Below are positions 44,691 to 58,494 of a stretch of 64,000 nt of DNA, one piece after another. A program made the position numbers and the translations under genes. The stretch's first letter is position 1, and each line of letters starts with the position of its first letter. The DNA comes from Dactylorhiza incarnata (lineage: Eukaryota; Streptophyta; Magnoliopsida; Asparagales; Orchidaceae), in NCBI GenBank assembly GCA_033032865.1, contig JAWHQI010000060.1, positions 10,682,001-10,746,000 of the forward strand, given 5' to 3'. The notes beneath the pieces were generated by a model. It was not told the DNA's origin and did no database searches. It saw nothing but the letters and a program-made list of their open reading frames with translations.

Positions 44691-46299
44691 TGAATGATTC
44701 AAAATCATGTTTCTTGATAGAGTCCTCGAGCATAATTGTAATATTTGGTTTTTAGAGGGGGAGTTTTTCGTACTTCTGGATTAGACGAGTGACCTCCACG
44801 GAAGAGCGACACAACTCATATATTTCTCGTTCTTTCACGGTCAATTTTTTCTTGTTCTCTCTTGTGATTCTTGTTGCTTGATCAAAAAAAAAAATTTTAT
44901 GTTCACTAATAATGTATTATTGGCATTTTCACAAACAAACTAGGTTTCATCACTCTGAAATGTATGGTGATCGCGAAGAGTATAATGATGAACAACAACT
45001 CGCAGCTCTTGATTTAATCGAAGAGGTCAAAGATCAGTCGATCGTTCATCCGGAGGTACTTTGACAAGTATAATAGATGAATAATTTCATTGAAGGTGAC
45101 CTCATCCTAAAGAAGGTTGACATTGCGACTAAATTGATTTTGTGGATGAACTCAATGTGAATTGGGTAGGATCTCTATATCATCCATGAAATAATTCCCC
45201 TTGGTTTCTACATACTAGTCACTCATGAAGGGGGAAATCTTTCATTCTTATTTTGGAATTAATTTAATGTTAAGATCAAAGGTAACTACCGAGCGGATTT
45301 GATGCGCTAAATCAATCAAGCTTGAAAGGAGCATAATCCACGAAGCGTGGAAAACGTAAAATTTTACCACATTTGGAAAACACGGCCAACCAAGCACACG
45401 ACGTATCATGCCTCGGTAAGCTCGATGCAAATTGGACAATGTCTTTGAAAGCTAGGGGTGCAAGCCGTTCGGTTTGAACCCAAATCGATGTGTGTCGATT
45501 TGTTTCGGTTTTTTGGCTGGTTTATTTAGGTTGTTTCAGTTTTACTATTTAAAATAATGTTGAACATAAATGTTTAAAAGAAAAGTTAAAAAATTTATTC
45601 TAATTAAAAATAGAAATGTTATTAAATTTTCTATGCAAATGTACTGTAATTAACCGCTCATATTGCAAAAAAAAAAAATCTTAAGATTGAATATTTTTAT
45701 TGCGAAACCGAGTAAAAGATACGTAAAAAAAATTAACTTAATATATTGTTTATTTTTTCTCGGTCATAAAATATATACATTGAAAATTTTATTTATATTC
45801 AAATATTATTGAAAATATTCAAATGATATAATGAGTATACATTATTTAGTCAATACCAACTGTTATTGGTAATATTTTTACTTATCATTAGTCTGCCAGG
45901 GGCCAGGTTTGTTTTTTTGAAGAGGTAAATCGAATTGAACCGTCCAGGTCTGTGTAAAATTGGTTTGGTTTCAGGTGGTGTACAACATGCATTTATCGAG
46001 GGTGGGCCCACTTGGGCCACGTGAACAGGACAGAGCAAAGACAGAAGCGCGACCCAAGCCAGAAGGCGAGTATCCTTTGGTACTTTCCACATAGCAAGCA
46101 TCCCAAACAATTACCCACAAGCGGGCCAACTGCAAAGCGCCGGTAGGCGAGTAATCTCGTTTACTCGCCATCGGTGAGTCTTTCCTTTAATCGCACAGTT
46201 GGCAAGCAGTCTTCTCAAATTGCAAATTAATGCCCGCCAAAGTTTTTTTCCCACCACTTGGATGGGTCGGGTATTTTGCGGCGGAGGCTATTCGCAAAT
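44691..46299. other. AT-rich DNA grading into gypsy LTR U3
   Basis: 44,700-45,450 has no gene. 45,451-45,975 is AT-rich and bounded by GGGGTGCAAGCCGTTCGGTT and a TTGGTTTGGTTTCAGGTGG patch, possibly a hAT-type MITE. From about 45,980 the DNA is GC-richer (GGCGAGTA words), probably U3 of the family A LTR that follows. Confidence 0.45.
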
Positions 46300-47612
46300 C
46301 GATACCCCCATGTATTTGTCTATAAATAAGATCTCATAGGTACCAGGAAAGAAACTTTTTTGAAACCCACTTCCCCCAGTCTCCCAAGTCCCTACTCTTC
46401 AAGTGGGTGTCTTCCTAGTGCCTAGCTCAGCTTTTGGCTTCGGAGGGGGAGATCTTTTTGACTCCCGGGGTACGTGGCGGGACCTCCTCGATGCAACACT
46501 CGGGTCGTGTTTATAGATAGTCCAATTCTCTATCTCTCCCTCTATCTCTCTTGCTATAGCCATCAGATCTGTGGCATTCGACCGCAAGATCAATAACCTT
46601 AGGCCACCCTTTAGTCTGAACATTTGAGATTAGGATTTTCTGGTTCCAACACTTTGGTGCGGTGAGCGTGGATCGTAGCCGGAGGAGGAAATTCTTGTAG
46701 AAATGTGACAGTTCAAAATGACGAGCAGGAGTCGGAGATCGACGCCAGCTACTCGCGAATAGAAGGCGAGTTCGTGACAAGGGCTGATTTCGCGGATTTC
46801 AGCCAAAGGATAGATGTCATGGAAGACACTTTATGGGCTCTGCTCGCTCCTCATACCGAGTTTACGGCGACCTCGCCTCGCTACATTATCTCTTCCGAAG
46901 ACGGCGAGCTGTCCAGGAGACCTGGTTAGGAAGTCACCCGTGAAGAGCCGGAGCGGCGTTTCCCCTTGGCGAGTTCTCAGGGAGTCTGCTTTCGAGAAGT
47001 TGAGCCCCATGCGAGTCTCCAAGGAACTCGTTTAGGCGAGATGGGATTAACTCGCCACCTGTCAGCTCGCCAATCTAGAGGAAGGAGCCATTTCTGTTGA
47101 ATTATTACACAAGGGTGGTCCCATTAAGCACTTACAATGGTTCGAGGATGTGGTTTCCATCCGAACCATGACTGATGCGTTTAAGTGCAGTGGTTTTCAT
47201 CCGAACCATGACTGATGCGTTTAAGTGCAGGTTCTTTGCTATCATCTTCAAGGGGAATGCGAGAGATTGGTTCCATCAGTTACCAACAAGCTCGATTTAC
47301 TGCTTCGAGGGCTTACGCTACGCAACTTCGAAGAAGAGGAAGGAGCCGACGACCCTCTTTCATCTGACGCAGGGATCCAACGAGACATTAGAGAGCAATA
47401 TCGATCGCTTTCAGGAGGAGGTTCTTAGCATTTAGGGAGTGGATAGTTCCACTCTACAGTTGGCGCTTACTTTTGGTCTACAAGGAGTCCTCTTCAAGTT
47501 GGAGGTGAGCAGAAATCCTCCCGTTTCCTTCGAAGACTTGATTGACGGCGCGAGTCGGTTCATTCAAGGAGAGACGACAAACATCAATTTTTTGGCCAAG
47601 TTGACCAGAGCG
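46300..47612 (+). pseudogene. Ty3/gypsy family A: LTR end and gag (copy 3)
   Basis: A TATA-like CTATAAATAAGATCTC (46,320) lies in the LTR; the leader follows. Gag starts near 46,705 with EGEFVTRADFADFSQRIDVM, EFTATSPRYIISSEDGELSR (parallel to copies at 8 and 14 kb). Beyond a stop come LLHKGGPIKHLQWFED, RFFAIIFKGNARDWFHQLPT, HLTQGSNETLESNIDRFQEE and SRNPPVSFEDLIDGASRFIQ (47,225-47,600), the retrotransposon gag domain. A 40-bp tandem duplication (47,151-47,230) and stops disable it. A MITE-like end (GGGTCCGTTTGGGACAGCGG) truncates it at 47,613. Confidence 0.78.
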
Positions 47613-48153
47613 GAGGGTCCGTTTGGGACAGCGGCGACGGTAACATCAACAAAAAGGTCAACTCATAATAGACCACAATGCTCTAAAAATGTCAACTCAT
47701 AATAGACCACCCCTTGGCCACATCAGCAAAAAGGTCAACTTAGTACATCAAGAGATGACAACTAAGACTCACTCCATACTGGTAAAGAGTGTATCCTCAG
47801 GGTTACTTAATAGTAGGCAGCCATCATCCATAATTTAGGTAGAAATTTCGCGGATAGAGGCATATATATTCGATATTCACTTCTCGGTATCAAGAGCCAT
47901 CCGCCCAACTCAGCCCCTCAAATCACAACACAGATATATCTCATTGAATTGGGCACATGTAGAGCCAATCGTCAATCTTAGGGTCTGTTTGGGACGGCGG
48001 TGACGGTCGTGAACACGATGATAACGAACTGTTCATGAACACTCGAACTCACATAAGGGACTTCGTCCACTTTATGTTCAAAATTGGTTCTTTTTCTTGA
48101 TGGTGGTCATAACCGTAGCTATGTCAAAACACATTTTATGACGTTGGCTTAAT
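47613..48153. mobile_element. MITE family A fragments
   Basis: 47,613 has a family A end (GGGTCCGTTTGGGACAGCGG) that quickly loses similarity. 47,985-48,153 is a second, longer partial copy: GGGTCTGTTTGGGACGGCGG preceded by TTA, then GACGGTCGTGAACACGATG, CACATAAGGGACTTCGTCCA and GGTGGTCATAACC. The distal TIR is lost. 47,641-47,984 shows no gene. Confidence 0.65.
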
Positions 48154-48964
48154 GTCGTACTTATTCCTCTACTAAAAATCGGTAAAATTTGACGAAATAT
48201 TTAGAATCATATTACCCAGCCCTAAACTCCTTGAGCCTAGCTGCAATTTTTAAAATTTTTAGGAGAGTTCTTCGCACTCATAAATTAGAACATGGACCTC
48301 CACAGTCCATACAAAATGAATACTAATACTCTCTGGCGGCGCGTAGGACGGCTTTGGTGTCCATATATTTATGTATACCTTTCTCAGAATATTCGTCATT
48401 ATCGTCGGTAAATCCTTCACAAATCCAAACCTAGTGTTAGTTACCCAGACCTCCCATGTGAGCTAGCATGATTACATATTACATCCCTCTATCTTTTGAG
48501 ATTACAAAACCTCCCCCCTGAGTTTACATTATATAATATGCAAGCACAAAATGCCTAACACGGCTTTGTGTGAGCTAGCATGACCGCCACCGCCGTGTCA
48601 AATGGTCTAAATCATGCTTTGTGTGAGCTAGAATCACGAAGGATTGGTCTAAATCATTGCGTTCATGATCGCCACCCGCCGTGTCAAATGGCCCGTTTAT
48701 ATTGAACATATGAGTGGCGCACAGCCGCACACGGAGCAGTAGTGCATTAGCATGTCCTGCAAGCTGCCATCTCAAAGACTGCCTCCAAAAAAGATCAACA
48801 GTTAAGAGTTCCAACCATTTTAGAGAAAAACTACTAAACATATTTCTTAAAGTAAAAAAAAAAAAAAACTAACAAAATATTTTCAAAAATATACTGTTGA
48901 ATAACTATTTCATTAAATAAGAAAAATTGAAGGTATTATACCAATGTGAAATAAACATATTTCG
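48154..48964. other. intergenic with MITE scraps
   Basis: 48,440-48,545 is one arm of MITE family B (GTTACCCAGACCTCCCATGT, TTTTGAGATTACAAAACCTC, AGTTTACATTATATAATATG). 48,575-48,700 has repeated ATGACCGCCACCGCCGTGTC / ATGATCGCCACCCGCCGTGT scraps of family A type. A frame on the minus strand (48,575-48,841) has no support. Confidence 0.5.
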
Positions 48965-49141
48965 TGAAAGCAGTGGCCTGAACTCATCTAAGGCACTTCA
49001 TCCACTTTTAAAAGTTCAAATATAATTTTCTTTTCTTGGTGGTGAACGCAACCACCAATGTCAATGCCAAACATACATTCTATGATGGTGGCGTTTTTGT
49101 CCAAACTCGCCGGAACAAAAACACCGCATCAAACAAAGCCT
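48965..49141. mobile_element. MITE family A partial copy
   Basis: Contains the complement of the family A left half: GGCACTTCATCCACTTTTAA, TTTTCTTGGTGGTGAACGC, GATGGTGGCGTTTTTGTCC and the end CATCAAACAAAGCC, followed by TAA (3-bp target-like). Confidence 0.7.
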
Positions 49142-49663
49142 AAGAGCACCAACGAACCTCAACAATTAAGAGTTCCTAAGAATGATATAGAACGAAGAGA
49201 ACAACAACTAGCCATATATATATATATATATAGTGAGCACAAGCAAGCATATAATATATCACCTATGCTCTCTCTTGATTTGAAAACAATGTTAAGAATT
49301 GCTGAACATTAAAAAAATTCAGAATCTTCCAACAACAAAATTTCCAAAAAAAAAATATGAGAAGCATTTTATCAATCTAAAAATTATAATGTGGACAAAG
49401 AGGGGATGTATGTGTTAAAAATGAATTTGAAAAGCATTTTCAGCTAGGAATGTATGTGTTGAAATCAAAGGCAAATCGAACGAAACAGGAACAAGCTGAA
49501 TCCTCAAATTAAGCATCCAAAACAAAAGCTTACAAAATCCAAAATGAAATATGAAATTCAAATGCCAAATGAGTCTTTAATTTTAACTAAATTACAGAGT
49601 TTCTCCGCATGGATATGCGTAACTAGAAGAATTTCAGCTGAAATCAAAGGTTGCTGCAGCTCA
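49142..49663. other. 3' flank of the L37a gene, no gene seen
   Basis: AT-rich with a TA microsatellite (49,215-49,232). On the minus strand this is downstream of the L37a stop and probably contains its 3' UTR. Confidence 0.5.
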
Positions 49664-52705
<3,042 letters not shown>

Positions 52706-53301
52706 CTGTTTAAAATAACACATACAAAATGAATAATACAAGTTACCACATGAAACAATCTAAGTACGCAATCATGTATGTTATTCAAATAAATCATTGA
52801 TGGATGGTTTTAGTTTTAAGAACATTCGAATAAGATCTTTGGACAAAAACAAAAGCTTCGTGAAAAACTATTTGACTAATTTGGTTCTAAGAAAAAGATT
52901 TTCAAGGAAAATATGAACTTCCTTCAATAGTTTTCTCTAAATACCAACACCATAGGTCCTTAGCTAGTGATCAAGAAAAGATTAGATCACATATGCTAAA
53001 TCTAACCTGAGTTGATACTAAAGAATTATAGTGAAGAAATAAAAATGATAATAATTTGGTAAATATAATTCAACAATAATCAATTAACATTATCGAAGTT
53101 TAATTGGTTTGTTGCAGGTATTAATCCAGCATCTGTCACGTGAAGGAAGCAATTTGTTTTTTGCTCAAACTGGTTCCTTAGAACAAGTGGCAAAGAAACA
53201 TTAAATCAGGCACACTATTGATATCCCTTTAGGGAAAATTTGACCCTGAATAACAATTTATGAGTTGATTAGAGCTACGTTCATTTGAACGGAATTGAGA
53301 C
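52706..53301. other. RPL37A: probable L37a intron 1 and copia insertion site
   Basis: AT-rich, no coding. The only minus-strand ATG directly followed by GT is near 52,949-52,951 (ATGGTGTTGG), in a weak context, so exon 1 remains undetermined. The last 30 bp (CTACGTTCATTTGAACGG) resemble a MITE end that continues after the copia element. Confidence 0.4.
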
Positions 53302-53484
53302 TGTTAGAGAATATAGGAAAGCCTATGTAAAGGCCCATATAAAAGGCCCATTTTCCTTTCTCTCTTTTAGTCTCACATCTCCTGTATAGGATTTCTTCCT
53401 TCTCTCTCTTCCTATATATTTGTACTCATACTTGTATTTTCCTCTCAAGTGAATATACTACACGGTTTATACCATTTCTCTACA
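53302..53484 (+). repeat. copia 5' LTR, 183 bp
   Basis: TGTTAGAGAATATAGG at the start, CCATTTCTCTACA at the end. TATA-like CCTATATATTTG near 53,411-53,422. Drives the element; 4 differences from the 3' LTR. Confidence 0.95.
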
Positions 53485-53497
53485 TGGTATCAGAGCT
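53485..53497 (+). promoter_or_regulatory. primer-binding site (initiator-Met tRNA type)
   Basis: TGGTATCAGAGCT immediately follows the 5' LTR, complementary to the 3' end of plant initiator-Met tRNA as in most plant copia elements. Confidence 0.9.
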
Positions 53498-54348
53498 ATC
53501 GGTCCAACTTTTGCGGTCTCCAGTTTTCTGACTGCCCCCCCCCCCCCTGCTGCAATCTCGCGGTCTCCTTTTCTGAGACCGCTCCCCTGCTGCGAACTCA
53601 GCTTCCAGCATTGCCCCCCCCCCCCCCCCCCCCGTGCATTTCCTCTTCTTGGCTTTTATAGCCTGCATACTTTGGCCCGTGGGACCCACCTCCTTCTACC
53701 TCCCGCGCTTCTGCTCTGCTCCGCAAAGGCTCGAGCGGTCTCCCGTAATCCCCCTCGCTGCGATCTCTTCGCCGCGAGCTCTCCTTGCGGTCTCCAACCG
53801 CAACCCCCCGTGCTCGGATCTGTTCACCGCGAGTTCCTTGCGGTCTCCTTGCGATCTCTTCGCCGCGAGCTCTCCTTGCGGTCTCCAGCATTGCTCCACA
53901 GCTCGCCCGTTCTCTGCTAAGCAATCTCTCCTTGCGGTCTTCGCCGCGAGCTCTCCTTGCGGTCTCCGCGAGCTCTCCTTGCGATCTCTCCTACCGTTCG
54001 ATCTCCTACCGTTCGGTCTCTTCTGCGGCTTGCGATCTCTGCCTAGCTTCCTGCTCGCTGCGACCGCTGCCCAGATCGCCTGCTTCTCCAGATCGCCTGC
54101 TTCTCTCGCGACCTCGCCTGCTTCTCCAGACCGCTGCTCTGCCGCCTCCAGACCGCTGCTCTGCCGCCTCCAGACCGCTGTTCGTGCGAACCCAGTCCCG
54201 CCAGCGACCTCGCTGAGACCTGCAGCTCCTCCAGATCGCTGTCCTGCTCCCTGCCGCAGCCGGCCTCATCATCATTGCCGATGCGGGCTCCTCTCTTGAC
54301 GTTGCTCCTTGTCTCTAGCCGGTTTCTCTTCCACTGGTCTCCCTTCCA
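53498..54348 (+). other. copia leader, low-complexity
   Basis: C-rich leader with two C-runs (about 53,537 and 53,615) and many short repeats (CTCTCCTTGCGGTCTC, CAGACCGCTGCTCTGCCGCC). Long frames here on both strands are compositional. Confidence 0.8.
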
Positions 54349-55500
54349 ATGGCCCTCGACGATTCCTCCTCCACTACCATTCCGTCGCCCGCTCCGACTG
54401 CTGCTCCGGTCCCTGATGTTCGTGATGAACTTCGAATTACCATTATCTCTCTTACCGGGAAGCGTAACTTTGTGGAATGGGTGCACTCGGTGCGTCGAGT
54501 CTTACAGACCAAAGGGCTCCTTCATCACCTCATCCAGGTCACTACTGCGCCTACTGCTGACTGGCTTAAGGATGATGGTCGTGTCCAAACGTGGCTTCTC
54601 AACTCCATGGACTCGGAGCCGTACAGGATGGCTATGTATCATGACACCGCCAAAGCCATGTGGGATGAACTTCATGCCTTCTACTCTGGGCAGAACAGTC
54701 TCCAACATCTGTATGACATCATATCTGACCTTCAGAACCTTAAGCCTGGCGCGTTCGATGACATGCTCTCTCATGTCGCCAAGGCAAAGACTCTTCATGA
54801 GGCTTGGCTTCAGCATCAGTCTCCCACTCCGGATCTCGCTATTCAGCGATCACAGAAAGAGGCAGTGACCATTGCTATGCTACTCTCTAGCGTACCTCCT
54901 CATCTACATAGCGTTCGAGCTCAGATACTCTCCTCTACTACCACACCGTCTCTGTCTGCTGTCTGCTCCATGCTTATCAAGGTCACACCTCCATCAGAGG
55001 CCCTGCAAAGTTCTTCTCCGGCTCTTCTCCAACAGCCGCTCCTTCCAACACCTTCTCCTGGTTCCTCTGCTCGCGGTGGCCGTCCCCCGTCTCGGGGACG
55101 AGGCCGTGGTGGCCGACCTCCTTTAAAATGTACTTACTGTGGCCGTGACGGTCATCGTGAAACAACCTGCTACCGTAAGCATGGTCTCCCTCCTCATCTT
55201 GCTGCTACTTCAGCACCTCCTGCTGCGTCTTCCCCAGCCGATCAGCCTGGTCCTACCCGACAGGAATATGATGACCTACGCTCCCAGTTCCAACAGCTTC
55301 AAGGCAGTCTTGGTCGTTCTCCTGGCTCCGTTGCTTCTTTCTCTACTGAAGGTATAACCTGTCTATCTCACTGTTCTCATTGGATCGTAGACCCTGGAGC
55401 AACGCATCATATCACCTCCACCTCAGTATATACAGACGTCTCACCCTCCGTCTATTGTTGTTGCAAATGGCGCTACTACTCCGGTTGCTGGTGCTGCTGA
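54349..55500 (+). CDS. copia gag with start of protease
   Basis: 383 codons beginning MALDDSSSTTIPSP. Gag core: NFVEWVHSVRRVLQTKGLLH, WLKDDGRVQTWLLNSMD, AMWDELHAFYSGQN. A zinc knuckle CTYCGRDGHRETTC (about residues 261-274) follows an RG-rich stretch. Protease starts at about residue 345 with WIVDPGATHHIT; the usual D-S/T-G is D-P-G, so catalysis is doubtful. The frame runs off at about 55,445 into CCC-type codons and stops at 55,500, while the continuing protease sequence is in the next frame. Role: capsid formation and polyprotein processing of the retrotransposon. Confidence 0.88.
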   Translation: MALDDSSSTTIPSPAPTAAPVPDVRDELRITIISLTGKRNFVEWVHSVRRVLQTKGLLHHLIQVTTAPTADWLKDDGRVQTWLLNSMDSEPYRMAMYHDTAKAMWDELHAFYSGQNSLQHLYDIISDLQNLKPGAFDDMLSHVAKAKTLHEAWLQHQSPTPDLAIQRSQKEAVTIAMLLSSVPPHLHSVRAQILSSTTTPSLSAVCSMLIKVTPPSEALQSSSPALLQQPLLPTPSPGSSARGGRPPSRGRGRGGRPPLKCTYCGRDGHRETTCYRKHGLPPHLAATSAPPAASSPADQPGPTRQEYDDLRSQFQQLQGSLGRSPGSVASFSTEGITCLSHCSHWIVDPGATHHITSTSVYTDVSPSVYCCCKWRYYSGCWCC

Positions 55501-55522
55501 TCTGCACCTCACTCCCACTCTA

Positions 55523-57481
55523 ATGCTCTCCTCGGTTCTTCATGTTCCGGGCTCTCCTTTCAACTTACTCTCTGTGAGTCGTTTGATACAGGATCTTGAT
55601 TGCTGTGTAACCTTCTCTTCCTCTTCTTTTGTTTTTCAGGATCGCCGCACACGGAGTATCATTGGTAGCGGTAGGCTGATGAATGGGCTCTATCTCTTGG
55701 ATCTCCCACCTACCACTCTCCTGACTGTCTCCACAGCCGACTGGCATCGCCGCCTTGGGCATGCTCCTCTTCTAGTCCTCCGCAAAGCTCTCCCTGATGT
55801 ACCTCTTCACGAGTTTACCTGCGAAGCCTGCATCTACGACAAGCAACATCGCTCTTCTTTTTCCCCTTCATGTACCCGGAGCACGACTCCGTTATCTTTA
55901 GTACATTCTGATGTATGGGGCCCTTATAAGGTCCCAAGTATTAATGGCTATCGTTATTTTGTAACTTTTATTGATGATTATTCCCGCGTTACCTGGTTAT
56001 ATTTACTTCATGATCGCTCTGAGCTACCATCTGTGTTTCGTGCCTTTGTAACTGAATCACGGACACAATTCTCCACTACACTTATAATAATTCGAGCTGA
56101 CAACGCTCGCGAGTACACTGGCCGCTCCTTTTCCACTCTCTACACAGAGTTTGGCATAATTCACCAAACCTCTTGTGCCTATACCCCCCAACAAAATGGC
56201 GTTGCCGAACGGAAAAATCGTCACCTTCTGGATGTTGCTCGGGCACTCATGGTTCAAATGCGGGTTCCTAAGGAATACTGGAACTTTGCCGTCTCCACTG
56301 CTTGCCATCTCATTAACCGCATGCCCTCCTCTGTTCTTAACTTTGCCACTCCCATGACACTACTCTTCCCCTCCACTCCTCTTTTTCCTATTCCACCTCG
56401 CATTTTCGGTTGCGTCTGCTACGTCCACCTTCTCGGTCCGTCTATCGATAAACTTGCCCCACGAGCTGCCAAGTATATGTTTGTCGGCTATTCTCGGACC
56501 CAAAAAGGATATGTGTGCTACTCTCCAACAACCGGCAAAACCATTGTCTCACCTGATGTTACGTTCTGTGAAGATCAATCATTCCACTCTCCCTCCGTTC
56601 CAAGCACATTACCTTCCACTACTGTTCGTCCTTTTGTTCTGACGGACGCTACACCCTCACCATCTCTGCCCCCTACGGTACCTTCACCATCTCCATCTCC
56701 TGAACAGCCTCCTCCCATTATTCAAGTATACTCTCGTCGTAAATCTAAGGATGGTCCCCGTCAGACGCCCTCTGCTACCGATGCCTCTCCATCAGCGGTT
56801 GATCCGGCCTCCGCCTCTACAGCTCATCCGATGGCAAACCACGTGTCTCTCCACCGGCTATCTCCACCTCTTCACCGGTTTGCTACCTCTCTTTCTTCCA
56901 TTTCCCTCCCTAACTCTGTGCAGGAAGCGCTACAGCATCCGGGGTGGCGTGCTGCGATGGAGGAAGAGATGGTCGCTCTCCGCGCTAATCACACTTGGGA
57001 GCTGGTACCTCTTCCTCCTAGCCAACACTGTGTCAGCTGCAAATGGGTCTTCGCTGTCAAACAAAATGCCGATGGGACTCTTGACCGCTTAAAGGCTCGT
57101 CTCGTTGCCCGTGGTTTCACTCAACAACAGGGCTTGGACTACGATGAAACCTTCTCCCCTGTAGCCAAGTTAAACACCGTTCGTGTGGTGATCTCCGTTG
57201 CTGTCCACCGTCGTTGGCCTCTTCTTCAGTTAGATATCAAGAACGCCTTCTTGAACGGTGATCTACAGGAGCCAGTGTATATGTACCAACCTCCCGGGTT
57301 TGAGACCACGGGGGAGTCTCGTGCTGCCTATGTTTGCCGCCTTCTGAAATCTCTCTATGGCCTCAAACATCTCCGAGAGCTTGGTTTGAAAAATTCTGCA
57401 AAGTCCTACTGGCACTTGGTTTTCGACGAAGCTCTGCTGATTTCTCGCTATTCATCAAAGAAGGACCCACGGGAACTGTGA
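55523..57481 (+). CDS. copia pol: protease end, integrase, RT start
   Basis: 652 codons, though translation would normally continue from gag. Blocks: LSSVLHVPGSPFNLLSVSRL (protease end), integrase zinc finger WHRRLGH and CEAC, catalytic VHSDVWGPYK, IIRADNAREYTG and GVAERKNRHLLDVARA (D, D, E), then LAPRAAKYMFVGYSRTQKGY, and RT with HTWELVPLPPSQHCVSCKWV, ARLVARGFTQQQGLDYDETF and LLQLDIKNAFLNGD. The frame departs from the family at SLYGLKH (about 57,366), a frameshift, and stops at 57,481. Confidence 0.9.
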   Translation: MLSSVLHVPGSPFNLLSVSRLIQDLDCCVTFSSSSFVFQDRRTRSIIGSGRLMNGLYLLDLPPTTLLTVSTADWHRRLGHAPLLVLRKALPDVPLHEFTCEACIYDKQHRSSFSPSCTRSTTPLSLVHSDVWGPYKVPSINGYRYFVTFIDDYSRVTWLYLLHDRSELPSVFRAFVTESRTQFSTTLIIIRADNAREYTGRSFSTLYTEFGIIHQTSCAYTPQQNGVAERKNRHLLDVARALMVQMRVPKEYWNFAVSTACHLINRMPSSVLNFATPMTLLFPSTPLFPIPPRIFGCVCYVHLLGPSIDKLAPRAAKYMFVGYSRTQKGYVCYSPTTGKTIVSPDVTFCEDQSFHSPSVPSTLPSTTVRPFVLTDATPSPSLPPTVPSPSPSPEQPPPIIQVYSRRKSKDGPRQTPSATDASPSAVDPASASTAHPMANHVSLHRLSPPLHRFATSLSSISLPNSVQEALQHPGWRAAMEEEMVALRANHTWELVPLPPSQHCVSCKWVFAVKQNADGTLDRLKARLVARGFTQQQGLDYDETFSPVAKLNTVRVVISVAVHRRWPLLQLDIKNAFLNGDLQEPVYMYQPPGFETTGESRAAYVCRLLKSLYGLKHLRELGLKNSAKSYWHLVFDEALLISRYSSKKDPREL

Positions 57482-58494
57482 TCCTCCTTGTGTATGTTGA
57501 TGATATCTTGATCACTGGGGACGACATCTCCGGGATACAACAACTCAAGGAGCATCTGAACTCGGCGTTTCAAACAAAGGATCTTGGCAATCTTAGATAC
57601 TTCCTCGGAATTGAAGTCGCTCGTCGACCCGATGGGTTAGTCCTGTCCCAACGGAAATACTGCATTGACTTACTTCAAGAGGCAGGTTTCTCTGGCTGTA
57701 AACCTGCAAATACCCATATGGATTCAAACCAAAAATTATGTGCAGCTGGTTCTGAGACTGATCAACTCCTTGAGAATCCAGAGTACTACCGTCGTTTGGT
57801 TGGGAAGCTGATTTATCTTACAGTTACTCGACCAGATATTTCATTTGCCGTCGGCGTTGTAAGTCGCTTCATGCACACTCCGAGGACTTCTCATCTCCAA
57901 GCTGTTGAGCGCATTCTCCGATACTTGAAAACTGCTCCTGGACAAGGCCTTGTCTACAAACCATCCACCTCGCCATCTCTTCTTGCTTACTCGGATGCTG
58001 ACTATGCTGGCTCTCCTGATGACAGGCGTTCCACGACTGGTTTTTGTACGTACTTTGGTGGACATCTTATAACATGGCGTAGCAAGAAACAGGTTGTGGT
58101 TGCTCGCTCCTCGGCTGAGGCTGAATATAGAGCTATGGCTGCTGTCGCATCTGAATTAACCTGGCTTGAAGGACTTTTGGGAGATTTAGGTGTCAAACTC
58201 TCCTCTCCGGCAACTCTTCTTTGTGACAGTCAGGCTACTATTCATATTGCCAAGAATCCTGTGTTTCATGAGCGGACAAAGCATATTGAAGTTGATTGTC
58301 ATTTCATCCGGGAAAAGGTTCAGTCAAAGAAGATAGAATTGGAACATGTCCCAGCTGCAAAACAAGTTGCTGACATCATGACTAAAGCTCTTCCTCGGCC
58401 ATTATACTACCAGTTGTTATCCAAGCTGGGTGCCTACGACTTGTACGCTCCAGCTTGCGGGGGAGTGTTAGAGAATATAGGAAAGCCTATGTAA
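57334..58494 (+). CDS. copia pol: RT end and RNase H
   Basis: In the frame that resumes after the shift: AWFEKFCKVLLALGFRRSSA, catalytic VYVDDILITGDD, LGNLRYFLGIEVAR, RPDISFAVGVVSRFMHTPR, then RNase H YSDADYAGSPDDRRSTTGFC, WRSKKQVVVARSSAEAEYRA, LLCDSQATIHIAKNPVFHER, KHIEVDCHFIRE and ADIMTKAL. It ends at 58,494, just inside the 3' LTR. Apart from the shift, RT/RNase H look intact, with all acidic catalytic residues visible. The first dozen codons (57,334-57,365) are out-of-frame sequence. Confidence 0.9.
   Translation: MPPSEISLWPQTSPRAWFEKFCKVLLALGFRRSSADFSLFIKEGPTGTVILLVYVDDILITGDDISGIQQLKEHLNSAFQTKDLGNLRYFLGIEVARRPDGLVLSQRKYCIDLLQEAGFSGCKPANTHMDSNQKLCAAGSETDQLLENPEYYRRLVGKLIYLTVTRPDISFAVGVVSRFMHTPRTSHLQAVERILRYLKTAPGQGLVYKPSTSPSLLAYSDADYAGSPDDRRSTTGFCTYFGGHLITWRSKKQVVVARSSAEAEYRAMAAVASELTWLEGLLGDLGVKLSSPATLLCDSQATIHIAKNPVFHERTKHIEVDCHFIREKVQSKKIELEHVPAAKQVADIMTKALPRPLYYQLLSKLGAYDLYAPACGGVLENIGKPM

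Noticed and set aside
53634..54299. Serine/leucine-rich 221-residue frame
   Set aside because: Located in the repetitive copia leader, upstream of gag.
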